The translations under genes were made by a program, and so were the position numbers. A stretch of 64,000 nt of DNA from Sinorhizobium sp. BG8. GTDB taxonomy: Bacteria; Pseudomonadota; Alphaproteobacteria; Rhizobiales; Rhizobiaceae. Below are positions 7,677-18,523 of the stretch, piece after piece. How positions within the stretch are numbered: the stretch's first letter is position 1; each line of letters starts with the position of its first letter. Where the stretch lies: contig NZ_CP044011.1 in NCBI RefSeq assembly GCF_016864555.1, positions 604,501 to 668,500 of the forward strand, read 5' to 3'. Under the pieces are notes generated by a model. It made no database searches and was not told where the DNA came from. It was given only the letters and a program-made list of their open reading frames with translations.

Positions 7677-8498
7677 ATGGGCATGACGAACAGCTTCGCC
7701 GGGTTTCTGGCGGCACTGGCACTTTCGGCTTCTCTTCCGATGGCCGCACATGCGGCACAGTGTGGAACGAATGGTTCGGGCTTCCCCGCCTGGATCGATG
7801 GTTTCTCGCGGGAGGCGGTTGCGAACGGCATCAACCCATCGACGGTCGATAAAGCGTTCGCGAATGTGAAATACGCCACTGCCACGATTCGCGCAGACCG
7901 CGGGCAAAAGAGCTTCAAGCTCTCGCTTGAGCAGTTCATGCAGAAGCGGGGCGGCCGGGCGATCGCCAGCCGTGGCAAGAGCCTGAAGAAGCAGAACGCG
8001 GCGCTGTTTGCCAAGATTGAGAGCCGTTATGGGGTTCCGGCCGGACCGCTGCTTGCGATCTGGGGCATGGAGACCGGCTTCGGCGGCTTCCTCGGCAAGG
8101 AGCACACGATCTCGGCAGTTGCGACGCTCGCCTATGACTGCCGTCGCTCGGACTATTTCACCGAACAGCTCTACGCGACACTGCAGCTCGTCGAAAACGG
8201 GACATTGAACGTCAACGCCCGCGGTGCGGCGCACGGTGAAATCGGCCAGACGCAGTTCCTGCCGGTCAACGTTCTGAAATACGGCGTCGACGGCGACGGC
8301 AACGGGCGCATCGATCTCGTCGGCTCGAAGGCAGACGCGCTCGCCTCGACGGCAAACTTCCTTCGCGGACATGGCTGGATTCCCGGAGCAGGCTACCAGC
8401 CGGGCGAACCGAATTTCGCAGCCCTCCAGGGCTGGAATGCCGCATCTGTCTACCAGCAGGCGATTGCCATCATCGGTGCCGAAATCGACGGAGACTGA
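7677..8498 (+). CDS. lytic murein transglycosylase, MltB/SLT_2 family
   Basis: 273 residues. Residues 1-27 form a Sec signal (cleavage near AHAAQ), so it acts on peptidoglycan in the periplasm, cleaving the MurNAc-GlcNAc bond to 1,6-anhydro ends. The core contains LAIWGMETGFGGF with catalytic Glu132, and GEIGQTQFLP further on. It lacks the C-terminal peptidoglycan-binding domain that longer MltB relatives (about 400 residues) have. ATG codons at 7677 and 7683 are both possible starts. It is monocistronic, with a strong terminator after it. Confidence 0.85.
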   Translation: MGMTNSFAGFLAALALSASLPMAAHAAQCGTNGSGFPAWIDGFSREAVANGINPSTVDKAFANVKYATATIRADRGQKSFKLSLEQFMQKRGGRAIASRGKSLKKQNAALFAKIESRYGVPAGPLLAIWGMETGFGGFLGKEHTISAVATLAYDCRRSDYFTEQLYATLQLVENGTLNVNARGAAHGEIGQTQFLPVNVLKYGVDGDGNGRIDLVGSKADALASTANFLRGHGWIPGAGYQPGEPNFAALQGWNAASVYQQAIAIIGAEIDGD

Positions 8499-8541
8499 TA
8501 CGCGCGCCTGAGGCGACCAGTGCCCGTACATGCGAGAACAA

Positions 8542-8569
8542 AGCCCGGCCCTCAAGCGCCGGGCTTTTT
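8542..8569 (+). terminator. intrinsic terminator after the lytic transglycosylase
   Basis: AGCCCGGC ... GCCGGGCT followed by TTTTTC. It is also positioned as the end of the convergent carbonic anhydrase gene. Confidence 0.85.
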
Positions 8570-8575
8570 CATTTC

Positions 8576-9217
8576 TTATATGCCGGGTCTGAGAAAATCA
8601 CCCGTAGCAGCGTCCATCACCCAGAGCTCACCCGTGGAGATATCGAACCACGCGCCGTGAAGGGCAAGCTTGCCGCCCTCTTCGAGCAAGCGCACGCAGG
8701 GGAATGTACGCAGGTTCGAAAGCGAGTTGCGGATGGAGACCCGCTCCAACGCCCGCTGGCGTTCCGCTGCGGTAAGGATTTCGGCACTCTGGATCTGTTC
8801 TGCCGCGGGTTTCAACAGCCCCATCCACTTCCCGATGAAATCGCCTGGCGACAGTGGATCCGCATGCGGATCGAGGGCTGCGCTGATGCCACCGCAACGA
8901 CCATGTCCCATGACTACGATATCGGTTACGCGTAGCGACTGCACTGCGAATTCGAGCGCGGCAGAGGTCGCATGGTATTGTCCGTCCGGTTCATAAGGCG
9001 GAACCATGTTGGCGACGTTACGCACGACAAAAAGTTCGCCGGGACCACTATCGAAAATGGTCTCCGGGGCGGCACGTGAGTCGCAACAGGCAACGACAAG
9101 GGTCTTGGGCTTCTGGCCCGTCTCCGCCAGCGCCTTGTAGCGCTGTTGCTGCTCGTTGAAACGACCGCTCATGAAGTTGCGGTATCCATTCAAGAGACGG
9201 TCTGGAAAGCGTTCCAT
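8576..9217 (-). CDS. beta-class carbonic anhydrase
   Basis: 213 residues, cytoplasmic; it interconverts CO2 and bicarbonate. Zinc ligands are visible: Cys45 of CCDSR (with the Asp46/Arg48 dyad), and His105 and Cys108 in MGHGRCGG. Length fits the bacterial Can/CynT class. The start ATG is at 9217. No cyanate genes are nearby, so a general role in supplying bicarbonate is more likely than a cyn role. Only 111 bases separate it from pdxY upstream on the same strand, so co-transcription is possible. Confidence 0.93.
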   Translation of the reverse strand: MERFPDRLLNGYRNFMSGRFNEQQQRYKALAETGQKPKTLVVACCDSRAAPETIFDSGPGELFVVRNVANMVPPYEPDGQYHATSAALEFAVQSLRVTDIVVMGHGRCGGISAALDPHADPLSPGDFIGKWMGLLKPAAEQIQSAEILTAAERQRALERVSIRNSLSNLRTFPCVRLLEEGGKLALHGAWFDISTGELWVMDAATGDFLRPGI

Positions 9218-9328
9218 GATGCTTCAATACTCCTTACGTCAAACCCAGGAAGTGACGCCGAGAGGCGTTCCAGGGCCCATCAGCCATTGCATAAAGCACT
9301 AAGGCACCTTTTGCGCAAGCAGCCGCGA

Positions 9329-10204
9329 TCAGGTCCGCTTCGCTTGTGCCGGATGCATCAAGCGGCGCATCTGAACCATCGCCATCGGTGTCGAAAGGCT
9401 GGATGCATCCTGCTCGAGCGTGAGTTCGTCGGCACCGCGCTTCGCCGTCCTGGCAACAATCTCGAAGACGCCAGCGGTTGCAAGAAGCAGCGATTTTTCC
9501 TCCGGCATACCGTCCATGAGCCTCGACAGGAACAAGGCGGCAACGAGATCCCCCGTTCCGCTGGGCGGATTCGCGACGAGCCGATGTTCGGCGAGCAGCG
9601 CATGCTTGCCCGAAAGATAGAGATTGCCCGTGCTCCCGCTCATCATGGGAATGGCCGAGGTAACGAGCATCCGCGGCGGCCCAAGCGCGAGAGCGGCGTC
9701 CATGATCGCCGCATTTGTTTCGAGCGCTGCACCCGAAAGCCAGGAGAGCTCATACCGGTTCGGCGTCGCAAGCGTTGCGAGCGGCAGCAGTTCGTCCCTT
9801 ATGGCTTCAGCGATCTCTTCCCGAACGTAGAGACCATTGACGTCACCAAGGACCGGATCGCACATGTATGTGATGTCCGCGTTGCGCGCCTTCAGCGCGC
9901 GAACGAGGCGCGCAACGGATGCAGCCTGGCCAGCGCTTGCGAGATAGCCTGAAAGAACGGCCTTGACCTGGCCTAGCCATGGTGCCCGGATGAGGTCGGA
10001 GATGATGTCATCGAACTCCCGGTCACCGATCGCCACCCGCGTCGAGGGACCATGTCCCGGGTGCCACGGCAGCACTACTGTCGGCACCGCCCATACCGGA
10101 TGACCCAGCGTTTCCAGTGCGAAAACTGCCGCTCGATTACCGACCGAGCCGCGGACGACATGGCTCGAAATGACGATCACTGCGCCTTTTTCTATCTCGC
10201 TCAT
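9329..10204 (-). CDS. pdxY: pyridoxal kinase, PdxY/PdxK family
   Basis: 291 residues from the ATG at 10204; the frame is open further upstream but that part is not homologous. It phosphorylates pyridoxal to PLP in the vitamin B6 salvage pathway. Ribokinase-fold features include N-terminal SSHVVRGSVGNRA (13-25), CDPVLGD (115-121) and the anion-hole motif PPSGTGDL with catalytic Asp219. It is divergent from the glutamate dehydrogenase gene across a 275-base gap in which I see no clear operator. Confidence 0.85.
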   Translation of the reverse strand: MSEIEKGAVIVISSHVVRGSVGNRAAVFALETLGHPVWAVPTVVLPWHPGHGPSTRVAIGDREFDDIISDLIRAPWLGQVKAVLSGYLASAGQAASVARLVRALKARNADITYMCDPVLGDVNGLYVREEIAEAIRDELLPLATLATPNRYELSWLSGAALETNAAIMDAALALGPPRMLVTSAIPMMSGSTGNLYLSGKHALLAEHRLVANPPSGTGDLVAALFLSRLMDGMPEEKSLLLATAGVFEIVARTAKRGADELTLEQDASSLSTPMAMVQMRRLMHPAQAKRT

Positions 10205-10479
10205 TGCCGGAAGAAACCTTCTGATGCCATCGATGTGATGGCAAGCAGCCATTGCCCTGTCAATACAAATAGCGAGGGGACGACAGCAGACCCTCTCCAA
10301 CGACATTTTCGCTTTCCCGGTGCATTTTCCTTCAAAATCGATGCGGAAATTGCCGACAGGCACCCCATTTGGACCTCTCTTCGACAAAATCGATTGAATT
10401 TTTTGGCCGTTTCACAAAATCTGTCGCCATGCGGATTTCTTCTGCTAGGGTCCGCCGCACCGGATTTTAGGAGTGATCC

Positions 10480-13400
10480 ATGAGTGCACGCAGCAACACA
10501 AAACGGGAAAAACTGATCGAGGCGACAGCGCTTTCGGCGAAGGCGCAGGAGGGTGCTCTCAGTCCCGAAGTTCTCTTTAGCCGCGCTAGCAACGACGACC
10601 TCGAGGCCTATTCCCCGCAGATGCTCGAGGCGGCGGCCGTGCATGCTTTCCGGGAACTTCACGAATGGACCGGAACGCAGCCGCGGGTAACCGTAACGAC
10701 ACTCCCGGACATCGCTCCACAAGGTGCGCCGGTGTCGGTGCTGGCGGTCACGGATCGCAACATGCCGTTCCTGTATGATTCGGTCATGGGGGAAGTCACG
10801 AGCACCCATCGTGACATTCATCTCGCCATTCACCCCATCCTCGTCCTGCAACCCGGCAAGGCGCCTGTCCTTTTCTCACCTGACGACAGCAGCGACCCCG
10901 CCCACCGGGTCAGCCACATCCAGATACACATCCGCGAACTGGCTCCCTCGGAAGCCGCATTGCTGGCACAGCGCATCGAACACGTGCTCACCCAGGTCCA
11001 TCTGGCGGTCGGCGACTGGCAATCGATGAGGGACAAGCTGGACGCCGCGGTCGCCGATATCGACCGCTTCGGCCCCGTCAAGCGCAAGGCGGAAAAGGAA
11101 GAGGCGCTGGCGTTCCTGTCCTGGCTCCGTGACAACAATTTCACCTTCCTCGGCATGCGGGACTATGTCTACAAGGGAAAAGGCGAGAAGGCCGCTGTCG
11201 AACGCGACGAGGGTGCCGGCCTCGGCATTCTCTCCGATCCCGACGTTCGCGTGCTCCGGTTCGGCAAGGACGCGGTTACGACGACACCCGAAATCATCGA
11301 GTTCCTCGAAGGCCCCGATTTCCTGATTGTCACCAAGGCCAACGTGAAGTCTGTGGTGCACCGGCGCGCCTATATGGACTACGTGGGCGTCAAGCGTTTC
11401 GACGAAGACGGCAACGTGGTCGGAGAGCTGCGAATTGTCGGTCTCTTCACGTCGACCGCATACACACATACGACTTCGGAAATCCCACTTCTGCGTTCGA
11501 AAATCGCCAAGGTCATCGACCACTTCGGCTACGATCCGCAGAGCCACTCGGGCAAGATGCTCATCAATACGCTGGAATCCTATCCACGCGATGATCTGTT
11601 CCAGATCGATGTCGGCCTGCTCTCAAATTTCTGCGAACAGATCAACGAACTCGCCGATCGCCCCCGGATACGCGTACTGGCACGTATCGACCATTTCGAC
11701 CGGTTCGTATCCGTTCTCGTCTACGTGCCCCGCGAACAGTATGATTCCGACGTTCGGGAGAAGATCGGCAACTATCTGAAGACTGTCTACGACGGTCGCG
11801 TGTCCGCCTATTACCCGGCTTTTCCGGAGGGAGGCCTTGCCCGCGTCCATTTCATCATCGGCCGCTCGGGCGGAAAGACCCCGCGCATATCACAGCAGAA
11901 CCTGGAACGCGCCATTCGCGACATCGCCACAAGATGGAGTGACCGCTTCGAGGCGCTGACAGGCTCGGATTCGGCGAGGCTCACCACAGACCAGGGCTTC
12001 CAGGAAGACTTCACGCCCGCCGAGGCATTTGCCGACCTCGGCCTCATCGAGGCCGTCACCCCACAGAGCCCGATCCGCATTTCCTTCTATCACAAGACGG
12101 GCCATGCCGACCCGAGCAAGGTCGAGCTGAAGATCTTCCACGCGGGCGGCGCCGTTTCGCTCTCGCAACGCGTGCCGCTCCTGGAGAACCTGGGCTTCCG
12201 GGTCATCAGCGAGCAGACACACACGCTTGTTGTGCGTCCCCTGACGGGAGAAGACAGGATCGTAGTTCTTCACGATATGGAGCTCCAGCAGCGCGACGGA
12301 CTGGAGATAAACATCCAGAAAACAAGCCCCGTACTGGAGGAGTCGTTCCTGTCGGCCTGGCACGGGCTCATCGACGACGACACGTTCAACCGGCTGGTGC
12401 TTACGGCGGAACTTGGCGTTCGTGAGATTGTGGTCCTGCGCTCCTATGCCCGTTATCTGAGGCAAACGGGCATTACCTACTCGCAGGGTTACATAGCCGA
12501 TACGCTGAACAAGTATCCGGCCATTGCGGCGGATATCTTCCGCCTGTTTTCCACCCGGCTGGAACCGGGACTCGCGGAGCGCAAGCGCTCCAAGCGATCG
12601 GCGGAAATCGCCCAGGCCATCGAGGACGCGCTGGTCGCGGTTCCGAGCCTCGACGACGACCGGATCTTGAGACGCTTCGTGAATGCCGTCCAATCCACAC
12701 TGCGCACGAACTACTTCCAGCGTGACGCCGACGGCCGTCCGCTGCCGGCCCTCGCCTTCAAACTCGACCCGAAGACATTGGAAGGATTGCCGGACCCCCG
12801 GCCGTTCCGCGAGATCTTCGTCTATGGTGCCGAGGTGGAAGGCGTCCACCTGCGCTTTGGTCCGATTGCGCGCGGCGGCCTGCGCTGGTCCGACAGGGCC
12901 GAGGACTATCGCACGGAAGTGCTCGGGCTGGTGAAGGCTCAACAGGTCAAGAATTCGGTTATCGTTCCGGTGGGGGCCAAGGGCGGCTTCTATCCCAAGC
13001 AACTGCCCGCAGGCGGCAACCGCGACGCCATCTTCCGGGCCGGAACAGAAGCCTACAAGACCTTCATCCGGACGCTGCTTTCCGTCACGGACAACATCGT
13101 AGGTCAGGATGTCGTCCCCCCAAGGGACACAGTGCGCCTCGATGCCGACGATCCCTACTTCGTCGTCGCGGCCGACAAGGGAACTGCAACCTTCTCCGAC
13201 ACGGCAAACGGTCTGGCCCAGGAGGCGGGCTTCTGGCTCGACGACGCTTTCGCGTCCGGCGGGTCTGCCGGGTATGATCACAAGAAGATGGGCATTACCG
13301 CGCGTGGCGCGTGGGAAGCTGTAAAGCGGCATTTCCGGGAGATGGACGTCGACATCCAGACCGCGCCCTTCACAGCGGTCGGCGTTGGAGACATGTCCGG

Positions 13401-15267
13401 CGATGTCTTCGGAAACGGCATGCTTCTGTCGCGCAAGACGAGGCTCGTGGCCGCCTTCGACCACCGCGATATCTTCATCGATCCGAATCCGGATATCGAA
13501 AAGTCTTTCGCCGAGCGCAAGCGCCTTTTCGCGCTCCCACGGTCAAGTTGGAATGACTATGACCGGCAGCTGCTTTCAAATGGCGGCATGATCATTTCGC
13601 GCGCGGAGAAGTCGGTTTCTCTCAGCAACGAGGCGAGGGCCGCACTCGGAATCGACAAGCAGAAGGCGACTCCCTTCGAGATCATGACCGCCATATTGAA
13701 GGCTCCGGTCGATCTCCTGTGGTTCGGCGGCATCGGTACCTATGTCAGGGCGGCGGGAGAAACGGACGCGGAGGTGGGCGATCGTGCAAACGACGCGATC
13801 CGGATCATTGCCCAGGAGGTTCGCGCAAAGGTGATCGGCGAGGGCGCGAACCTTGGCGTCACGCAGAAGGGCCGGATCGCCTACGGACTAGCAGGCGGAC
13901 GCTGCAATTCGGACGCGATCGACAACTCTGCGGGAGTGAACTCCTCCGACGTAGAGGTCAACATCAAGATCGCACTCGCCTCGGCGATGCGCGACAACCG
14001 GCTGACCCGACCTAAACGCGACGTACTCCTCTCTTCGATGACGGACGAGGTGGCGCAACTGGTTCTCAGGAACAACTACCTGCAACCCCTGGCGATTTCG
14101 ATGACCGAACTGCAGGGCACGGCCAACCGGCTCGAGCTCTCCCGCCTGATGTCTAAGCTTGAGGCAGCCGGCCAACTGAATCGCCAGGTCGAATCCCTGC
14201 CGGACGAGCAAACGATGAGCGAGCGCTACCAGGCCGGCAAGCCGCTGACCCGGGCCGAAATCGGAGTCCTGCTGTCCTACGCCAAGATCGTGCTCTCGGA
14301 TGAGCTCATCCACAGCGACCTGCCGGATGATCCTTATTTCGAACCGACGCTTCTCGGCTATTTCCCGAAGAAGATGCAGAAGACGTACGGCGACGACATT
14401 CGGTCCCATCGCCTGCGTCGCGAGATCATCGCCACGCTTCTGGCCAACGAGGCAATCAACCGCGGCGGCCCTGCCTTCGTCACCAACCTTACGGATGGAA
14501 CCGGTTTCGTATCGTCGGCCGCGGTGAAGGCAGCGATCATCGCGCGGGATGGTTTCGGCCTGCAGGCACTCTATGCGGCCGTCGATTCCCTGGACAACAA
14601 GGTCAGCGGAGCGGTGCAGAACGAACTCTACGAGGAGCTCGGCCGCATCTTCAGCCTCTCGAGCGGTGTGCTCATGTCCGCTGCCTCCCTGGCCATGCCG
14701 ACAGAAACCGCCGTCAGTCGTCTTCGCCAGGCTCTCAAGCAGCTTCGGCCACACATGGCCACGCTCGTTCCCGAGCGTGCGGAGGGCGGCCGGCGCAAGA
14801 GAATCCGGGCACTCGAGGACAAGGGCGTTCCGGGCGAACTTGTCTCGGAGCTCGCCGATCTCTCGGCAATGACCTTCGTTCCCGAAATCATGCAGATTGC
14901 CGGGGCTACCGGCGAGAGCCTGTTGAAAACGGCGCAAACCTATACCGGGATTGCGAGCCAGCTCAACATCGACCGCCTCCTCGTCGCCGCTGCGCGCGTG
15001 CCGACGACCGACTCCTACGAGAACCTCGCACTTCAGCGAAGCCTCAACGACATTTCTGCCGCAAGGCGGGATCTCACGGTGTCGGTTCTCGGATCAAGGA
15101 GCGGGCACAAGAGCCCGATTGCCGCCTGGCAGGAAGAGGACCGGGAGCGGCTTGCCAAGATTGGCGGTCGACTGGCCTCGCTGACGGAAGCGGGTGAGGC
15201 GACCCTCGCCAAGATCGCCGTTGCCGCCGGTGTGCTCAGCGACCTTGCGCGCGACAGGGCGAGGTGA
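10480..15267 (+). CDS. NAD-specific glutamate dehydrogenase, large (L_180-like) class
   Basis: 1,595 residues, the size of the ~180-kDa class. It oxidatively deaminates glutamate to 2-oxoglutarate and ammonium with NAD, feeding amino-acid carbon to the TCA cycle. The first ~700 residues are regulatory ACT-like domains. The catalytic core contains RGGLRWSDRAEDYRTE and PVGAKGGFYPKQLP (about 800-840), and the NAD-domain segment GEGANLGVTQKGRIAYG is near residue 1120. The start ATG has GGAG eight bases upstream (TTTTAGGAGTGATCC). It appears unlinked to other nitrogen genes; the MFS gene follows after 101 bases. Confidence 0.95.
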   Translation: MSARSNTKREKLIEATALSAKAQEGALSPEVLFSRASNDDLEAYSPQMLEAAAVHAFRELHEWTGTQPRVTVTTLPDIAPQGAPVSVLAVTDRNMPFLYDSVMGEVTSTHRDIHLAIHPILVLQPGKAPVLFSPDDSSDPAHRVSHIQIHIRELAPSEAALLAQRIEHVLTQVHLAVGDWQSMRDKLDAAVADIDRFGPVKRKAEKEEALAFLSWLRDNNFTFLGMRDYVYKGKGEKAAVERDEGAGLGILSDPDVRVLRFGKDAVTTTPEIIEFLEGPDFLIVTKANVKSVVHRRAYMDYVGVKRFDEDGNVVGELRIVGLFTSTAYTHTTSEIPLLRSKIAKVIDHFGYDPQSHSGKMLINTLESYPRDDLFQIDVGLLSNFCEQINELADRPRIRVLARIDHFDRFVSVLVYVPREQYDSDVREKIGNYLKTVYDGRVSAYYPAFPEGGLARVHFIIGRSGGKTPRISQQNLERAIRDIATRWSDRFEALTGSDSARLTTDQGFQEDFTPAEAFADLGLIEAVTPQSPIRISFYHKTGHADPSKVELKIFHAGGAVSLSQRVPLLENLGFRVISEQTHTLVVRPLTGEDRIVVLHDMELQQRDGLEINIQKTSPVLEESFLSAWHGLIDDDTFNRLVLTAELGVREIVVLRSYARYLRQTGITYSQGYIADTLNKYPAIAADIFRLFSTRLEPGLAERKRSKRSAEIAQAIEDALVAVPSLDDDRILRRFVNAVQSTLRTNYFQRDADGRPLPALAFKLDPKTLEGLPDPRPFREIFVYGAEVEGVHLRFGPIARGGLRWSDRAEDYRTEVLGLVKAQQVKNSVIVPVGAKGGFYPKQLPAGGNRDAIFRAGTEAYKTFIRTLLSVTDNIVGQDVVPPRDTVRLDADDPYFVVAADKGTATFSDTANGLAQEAGFWLDDAFASGGSAGYDHKKMGITARGAWEAVKRHFREMDVDIQTAPFTAVGVGDMSGDVFGNGMLLSRKTRLVAAFDHRDIFIDPNPDIEKSFAERKRLFALPRSSWNDYDRQLLSNGGMIISRAEKSVSLSNEARAALGIDKQKATPFEIMTAILKAPVDLLWFGGIGTYVRAAGETDAEVGDRANDAIRIIAQEVRAKVIGEGANLGVTQKGRIAYGLAGGRCNSDAIDNSAGVNSSDVEVNIKIALASAMRDNRLTRPKRDVLLSSMTDEVAQLVLRNNYLQPLAISMTELQGTANRLELSRLMSKLEAAGQLNRQVESLPDEQTMSERYQAGKPLTRAEIGVLLSYAKIVLSDELIHSDLPDDPYFEPTLLGYFPKKMQKTYGDDIRSHRLRREIIATLLANEAINRGGPAFVTNLTDGTGFVSSAAVKAAIIARDGFGLQALYAAVDSLDNKVSGAVQNELYEELGRIFSLSSGVLMSAASLAMPTETAVSRLRQALKQLRPHMATLVPERAEGGRRKRIRALEDKGVPGELVSELADLSAMTFVPEIMQIAGATGESLLKTAQTYTGIASQLNIDRLLVAAARVPTTDSYENLALQRSLNDISAARRDLTVSVLGSRSGHKSPIAAWQEEDRERLAKIGGRLASLTEAGEATLAKIAVAAGVLSDLARDRAR

Positions 15268-15368
15268 CAATGTGCCCGCGCAAGCGGGCGCCGTGCATGC
15301 CGCCGATTCCGGTCGGCGTCGTGCCCGGCCGAACAGGATGACCCTGTCGCCCAGGGGACTGATGGGTA

Positions 15369-16753
15369 ATGGCAGGGACATATGAGCGTCCCCGCCGCTT
15401 GGTTGGGCGGCTGGGCATTGCTGGATGGATGCTGTTCGACTGGGCGGCGCAGCCGTTCTTCACGGTGATCACCACCTTCATATTCGGCCCATACCTTGTT
15501 TCGCGCCTCATCGAAAATCACGACGAGGCGCAGGCTGCCTGGAGCTACACGCTCACCATCTCCGGCATCGTCATCGCGCTTCTTTCCCCATCATGGGTTC
15601 GATCGCCGACGCCGCCGGGCCGCGCAAGCCATGGATCGGCTTTTTTGCCGTGATAAAGATCGTCTCGCTCTGCCTGCTCTGGTACGCGGCACCCGGCAGC
15701 AGCGTCGTGTTCGCGCTTGCCATGATCGTCTTTGCTTCGATCGCCGCGGAGTTTTCGATCGTCTTCAATGATTCCATGATGCCCCGACTGATCGACCCCG
15801 AACAGTCCGGGCGCGTCTCGAATATCGCCTGGGGCCTGGGCTATCTCGGCGGCATGATCGTCCTGATCGCCGTCGTCACGCTCCTCGCCGCCAACCCTGA
15901 ATCCGGCAAAACACTTATTGGTATAGACCCGCTCTTCGGTCTCGATCCGTCGACGGGTGAAGATGCCCGCATCACCGGTCCGATATCGGCGATCTGGTAC
16001 CTCGTTTTCATCATACCGATGTTTCTCTTCACGCCGGATCACCAACGCGGCCTCCCGCTCACCGAGGCCGTCCGCGTCGGCATGAGGGATCTTGCGAGCA
16101 CATTGCGTGAGCTTAGGGGACGAAAGGGCATCCTGAGGTTTCTCATCGCCCGTATGATCTACCAGGACGGAGTCAACGGGCTGCTGGCGCTGGGAGGAAC
16201 CTTCGCCGCAGGAATGTTTGCCTGGCAAACGGTCGAACTCGGAGTCTACGGCATCATCTTGAACATCGTGGCAATCGGGGGATGCCTCTATGCGAGCCGG
16301 CTCGATACCCGTTTCGGTTCGAAGTTCGTTGTCGTGACCAGTCTTGCCTGCCTCACCTTCGCAACGGTGGGGATCGTTTCAACCGGCCCCGGTTTTACAC
16401 TCTTCGGCCTTCTTCCGCTGCCCGCAGGCGATTCCGGCGGCATGTTCGGCACTGCGGCGGAGAAGGCTTATATCGTTTTCGGGGTTCTTGTCGGTCTGGC
16501 GTTTGGCCCCGTGCAAGCCTCCGCCCGATCATACCTGGCACGCAGCATCCATCCGGACGAGGCCGGGCGCTACTTCGGCATCTATGCGCTCTCGGGGCGC
16601 GCCACGTCATTTCTCGCACCTCTGGCCGTGGCCGTAACGACATCATTGACGGGATCGGCCCGTCTCGGGATGGCGACCTTGGCGGTCTTCCTGTTCGTGG
16701 GCCTGCTGCTGCTGCTGCGGACCCCGTATCCTGCGAACGAGCAGGCTGCATGA
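15369..16753 (+). pseudogene. MFS transporter, UMF1/Atg22-like, frameshifted
   Basis: The N-terminal part (from ATG 15369, GWMLFDWAAQPFFTVITTF) and the C-terminal part (PIMGSIADAAGPRKPWIGFF onward) are in different frames. One C missing from the CCCC run at 15586-15589 would join them as LLSPIMGSIADA and give 461 residues, normal for this family of roughly 12-helix exporters/effluxers. After the break the frame is intact to the stop, with no other lesion. Loss of a base in a C-run, repeated in four other genes here, makes a sequencing error more likely than a dead gene. Substrate unknown. Confidence 0.8.
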
Positions 16754-16761
16754 CCACGGGA

Positions 16762-16800
16762 CGGACGGTTCTCGGGCAAACCGAGCGCCGTCCGCCGTTT
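16762..16800 (+). terminator. terminator between the MFS gene and purH
   Basis: CGGACGG-TT-CTCGG, loop GCAAA, CCGAG-CG-CCGTCCG, then CCGTTTTC. It lies between two convergent genes. Confidence 0.7.
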
Positions 16801-16814
16801 TCTCCTCAGCCGCT

Positions 16815-18428
16815 TCAGTGGCGGAAGTGGCGCATGCCGGTGAACACCATGGCAACGTTTGCGTCATCCGCAGCCGCAATGACCTCTGCGTCGCGCATCG
16901 ATCCTCCGGGCTGAATGACGGCCGTTGCACCGGCTGCGATGGCTGAGAGCAAGCCATCGGCAAAGGGAAGGAAGGCTTCCGATGCGACCGCCGATCCACG
17001 CGTCAACGGTTCCGCAAGACCCATCGCCTTGGCAGCCTCCTCCGCCTTGAGCGCTGCGATGCGCGCCGAGTCGACGCGGCTCATCTGCCCGGCGCCGATG
17101 CCCGCCGTCTGACCGTCCTTCGCGTAGACGACCGCATTGGACTTCACATGCTTGGCGACCTTGAAGGCGAACTTCATGTCGATCAGCTCCTGCGGGCTGG
17201 GCACGCGCTTCGTGACAACCTTGAGATCAAGGTCTTCGACCATGCCGTTGTCACGATTCTGCACCAGGAAACCGCCCGCGACCGTGCGCGCGGAAATGCC
17301 GGGAGAACGGGGATCGGGAAGGCCGCCCGTTACGAGAAGTCGAAGATTGCGCTTTGAAGCGATGATGGCGCGTGCCTCCTCATCGGCATCGGGAGCGATG
17401 ATAACCTCGGTAAACAGCTTCACGATTTCCTCGGCCGTCTTGGCGTCCAGCGTGCTGTTCAGCGCGATGATCCCTCCGAAAGCCGAGACCGGGTCACAGG
17501 CGAGTGCACGCGTATAGGCGTTGTGCAGGGTGTCGCCGATCGCAACACCACAAGGATTGGCATGCTTGATGATTGCGCAAGCCGGCCCATTTTCCGGGAG
17601 GAATTCCGCGACAAGTTCGAAGGCGGCATCGGTATCGTTGATGTTATTGTAGGACAGCTGCTTGCCCTGGAGCAGGGTTGCCGTCGCGACGCCCGGACGC
17701 TGCTCGCCGGTGACGTAGAAGCCGGCTTTCTGGTGCGGGTTCTCGCCGTAGCGCAACTCCTCCCTGAGAACGCCGCCGAGAACCCTATGGCGAGGCATGT
17801 CCAGCTGCAGGCTTTCGGCAAACCAGTTTGAAATGGCTGCATCGTAGGCGGCTGTCCGGGCATAGGCCTTCGCTGCCATGCGCTTGCGGAAGGACAGCGT
17901 CGTGGTCGAACCGCTCGAAAGCTCCGCCAACAATTCTTCATAGTCCGCCGGATCGGTGACGATCGTTACGTATGCATGGTTCTTGGCGGAGGCGCGGATC
18001 ATCGCCGGACCGCCGATGTCGATATTCTCCACGGTCGTCGCATAGTCCGCGCCCTTGGCGCGAACTTCCTCGAAGGGATAGAGGTTGATGACGGTGAGAT
18101 CGATCGCGCCGATGCCGTGCTTCTTCATCGCCTCCACGTGATCAGCATCGTCACGGATTGCGAGAAGGCCCCCGTGGACGGACGGATGAAGGGTCTTGAC
18201 CCGACCGTCCATGATTTCCGGAAAGCCCGTCACCTCTGATACGTCGGTGACGGAAATGCCTGCATCCCGTATCGCCTTGTGCGTTCCGCCCGTCGAAAGC
18301 AGCCGGACGCCCTTGTCGGCCAATGCCCTGGCCAATTCTATGATGCCGGTCTTGTCGGAAACGGAGAGGAGGGCGGTTTGAACCTGCACCTGGTCAGGCG
18401 CGGGAATTTTCTTGGAAACTACGGCCAT
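16815..18428 (-). CDS. purH: bifunctional AICAR transformylase / IMP cyclohydrolase
   Basis: 537 residues from ATG 18428. It performs the last two steps of de novo IMP synthesis: formyl transfer to AICAR and ring closure. The N-terminal MGS-like IMP cyclohydrolase domain (about 17-150) shows LLSVSDKTG and LLSTGGT. The transformylase part has IIKHANPCG near residue 284, with the catalytic Lys-His pair. Length is typical. It is downstream of, and on the same strand as, a heparinase-like gene and rsmB, a gene order common in Rhizobiaceae. Confidence 0.95.
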   Translation of the reverse strand: MAVVSKKIPAPDQVQVQTALLSVSDKTGIIELARALADKGVRLLSTGGTHKAIRDAGISVTDVSEVTGFPEIMDGRVKTLHPSVHGGLLAIRDDADHVEAMKKHGIGAIDLTVINLYPFEEVRAKGADYATTVENIDIGGPAMIRASAKNHAYVTIVTDPADYEELLAELSSGSTTTLSFRKRMAAKAYARTAAYDAAISNWFAESLQLDMPRHRVLGGVLREELRYGENPHQKAGFYVTGEQRPGVATATLLQGKQLSYNNINDTDAAFELVAEFLPENGPACAIIKHANPCGVAIGDTLHNAYTRALACDPVSAFGGIIALNSTLDAKTAEEIVKLFTEVIIAPDADEEARAIIASKRNLRLLVTGGLPDPRSPGISARTVAGGFLVQNRDNGMVEDLDLKVVTKRVPSPQELIDMKFAFKVAKHVKSNAVVYAKDGQTAGIGAGQMSRVDSARIAALKAEEAAKAMGLAEPLTRGSAVASEAFLPFADGLLSAIAAGATAVIQPGGSMRDAEVIAAADDANVAMVFTGMRHFRH

Positions 18429-18523
18429 GGTGGCACTCCGGTGGCTTGGCCGGCAGCGGCCGGCGGAGGGAATGTGCCCCGTTAGCACAGGGCTCGCCCC
18501 GAGAAAACCGCGAAACGCCTTGC

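Noticed and set aside
11890-13464. Long minus-strand open frame opposite the glutamate dehydrogenase
   Set aside because: Shadow of a strongly conserved catalytic region; no domain or ribosome site.
15274-15289. GCCCGC-GCAA-GCGGGC hairpin after the glutamate dehydrogenase
   Set aside because: Short stem with no U-tract; I cannot call it a terminator with confidence.
15369-16753. Programmed ribosomal frameshifting as the explanation for the broken genes
   Set aside because: The families involved are not known to use it, no conserved slippery heptamer with a downstream stem recurs, and all sites are simple G/C runs.
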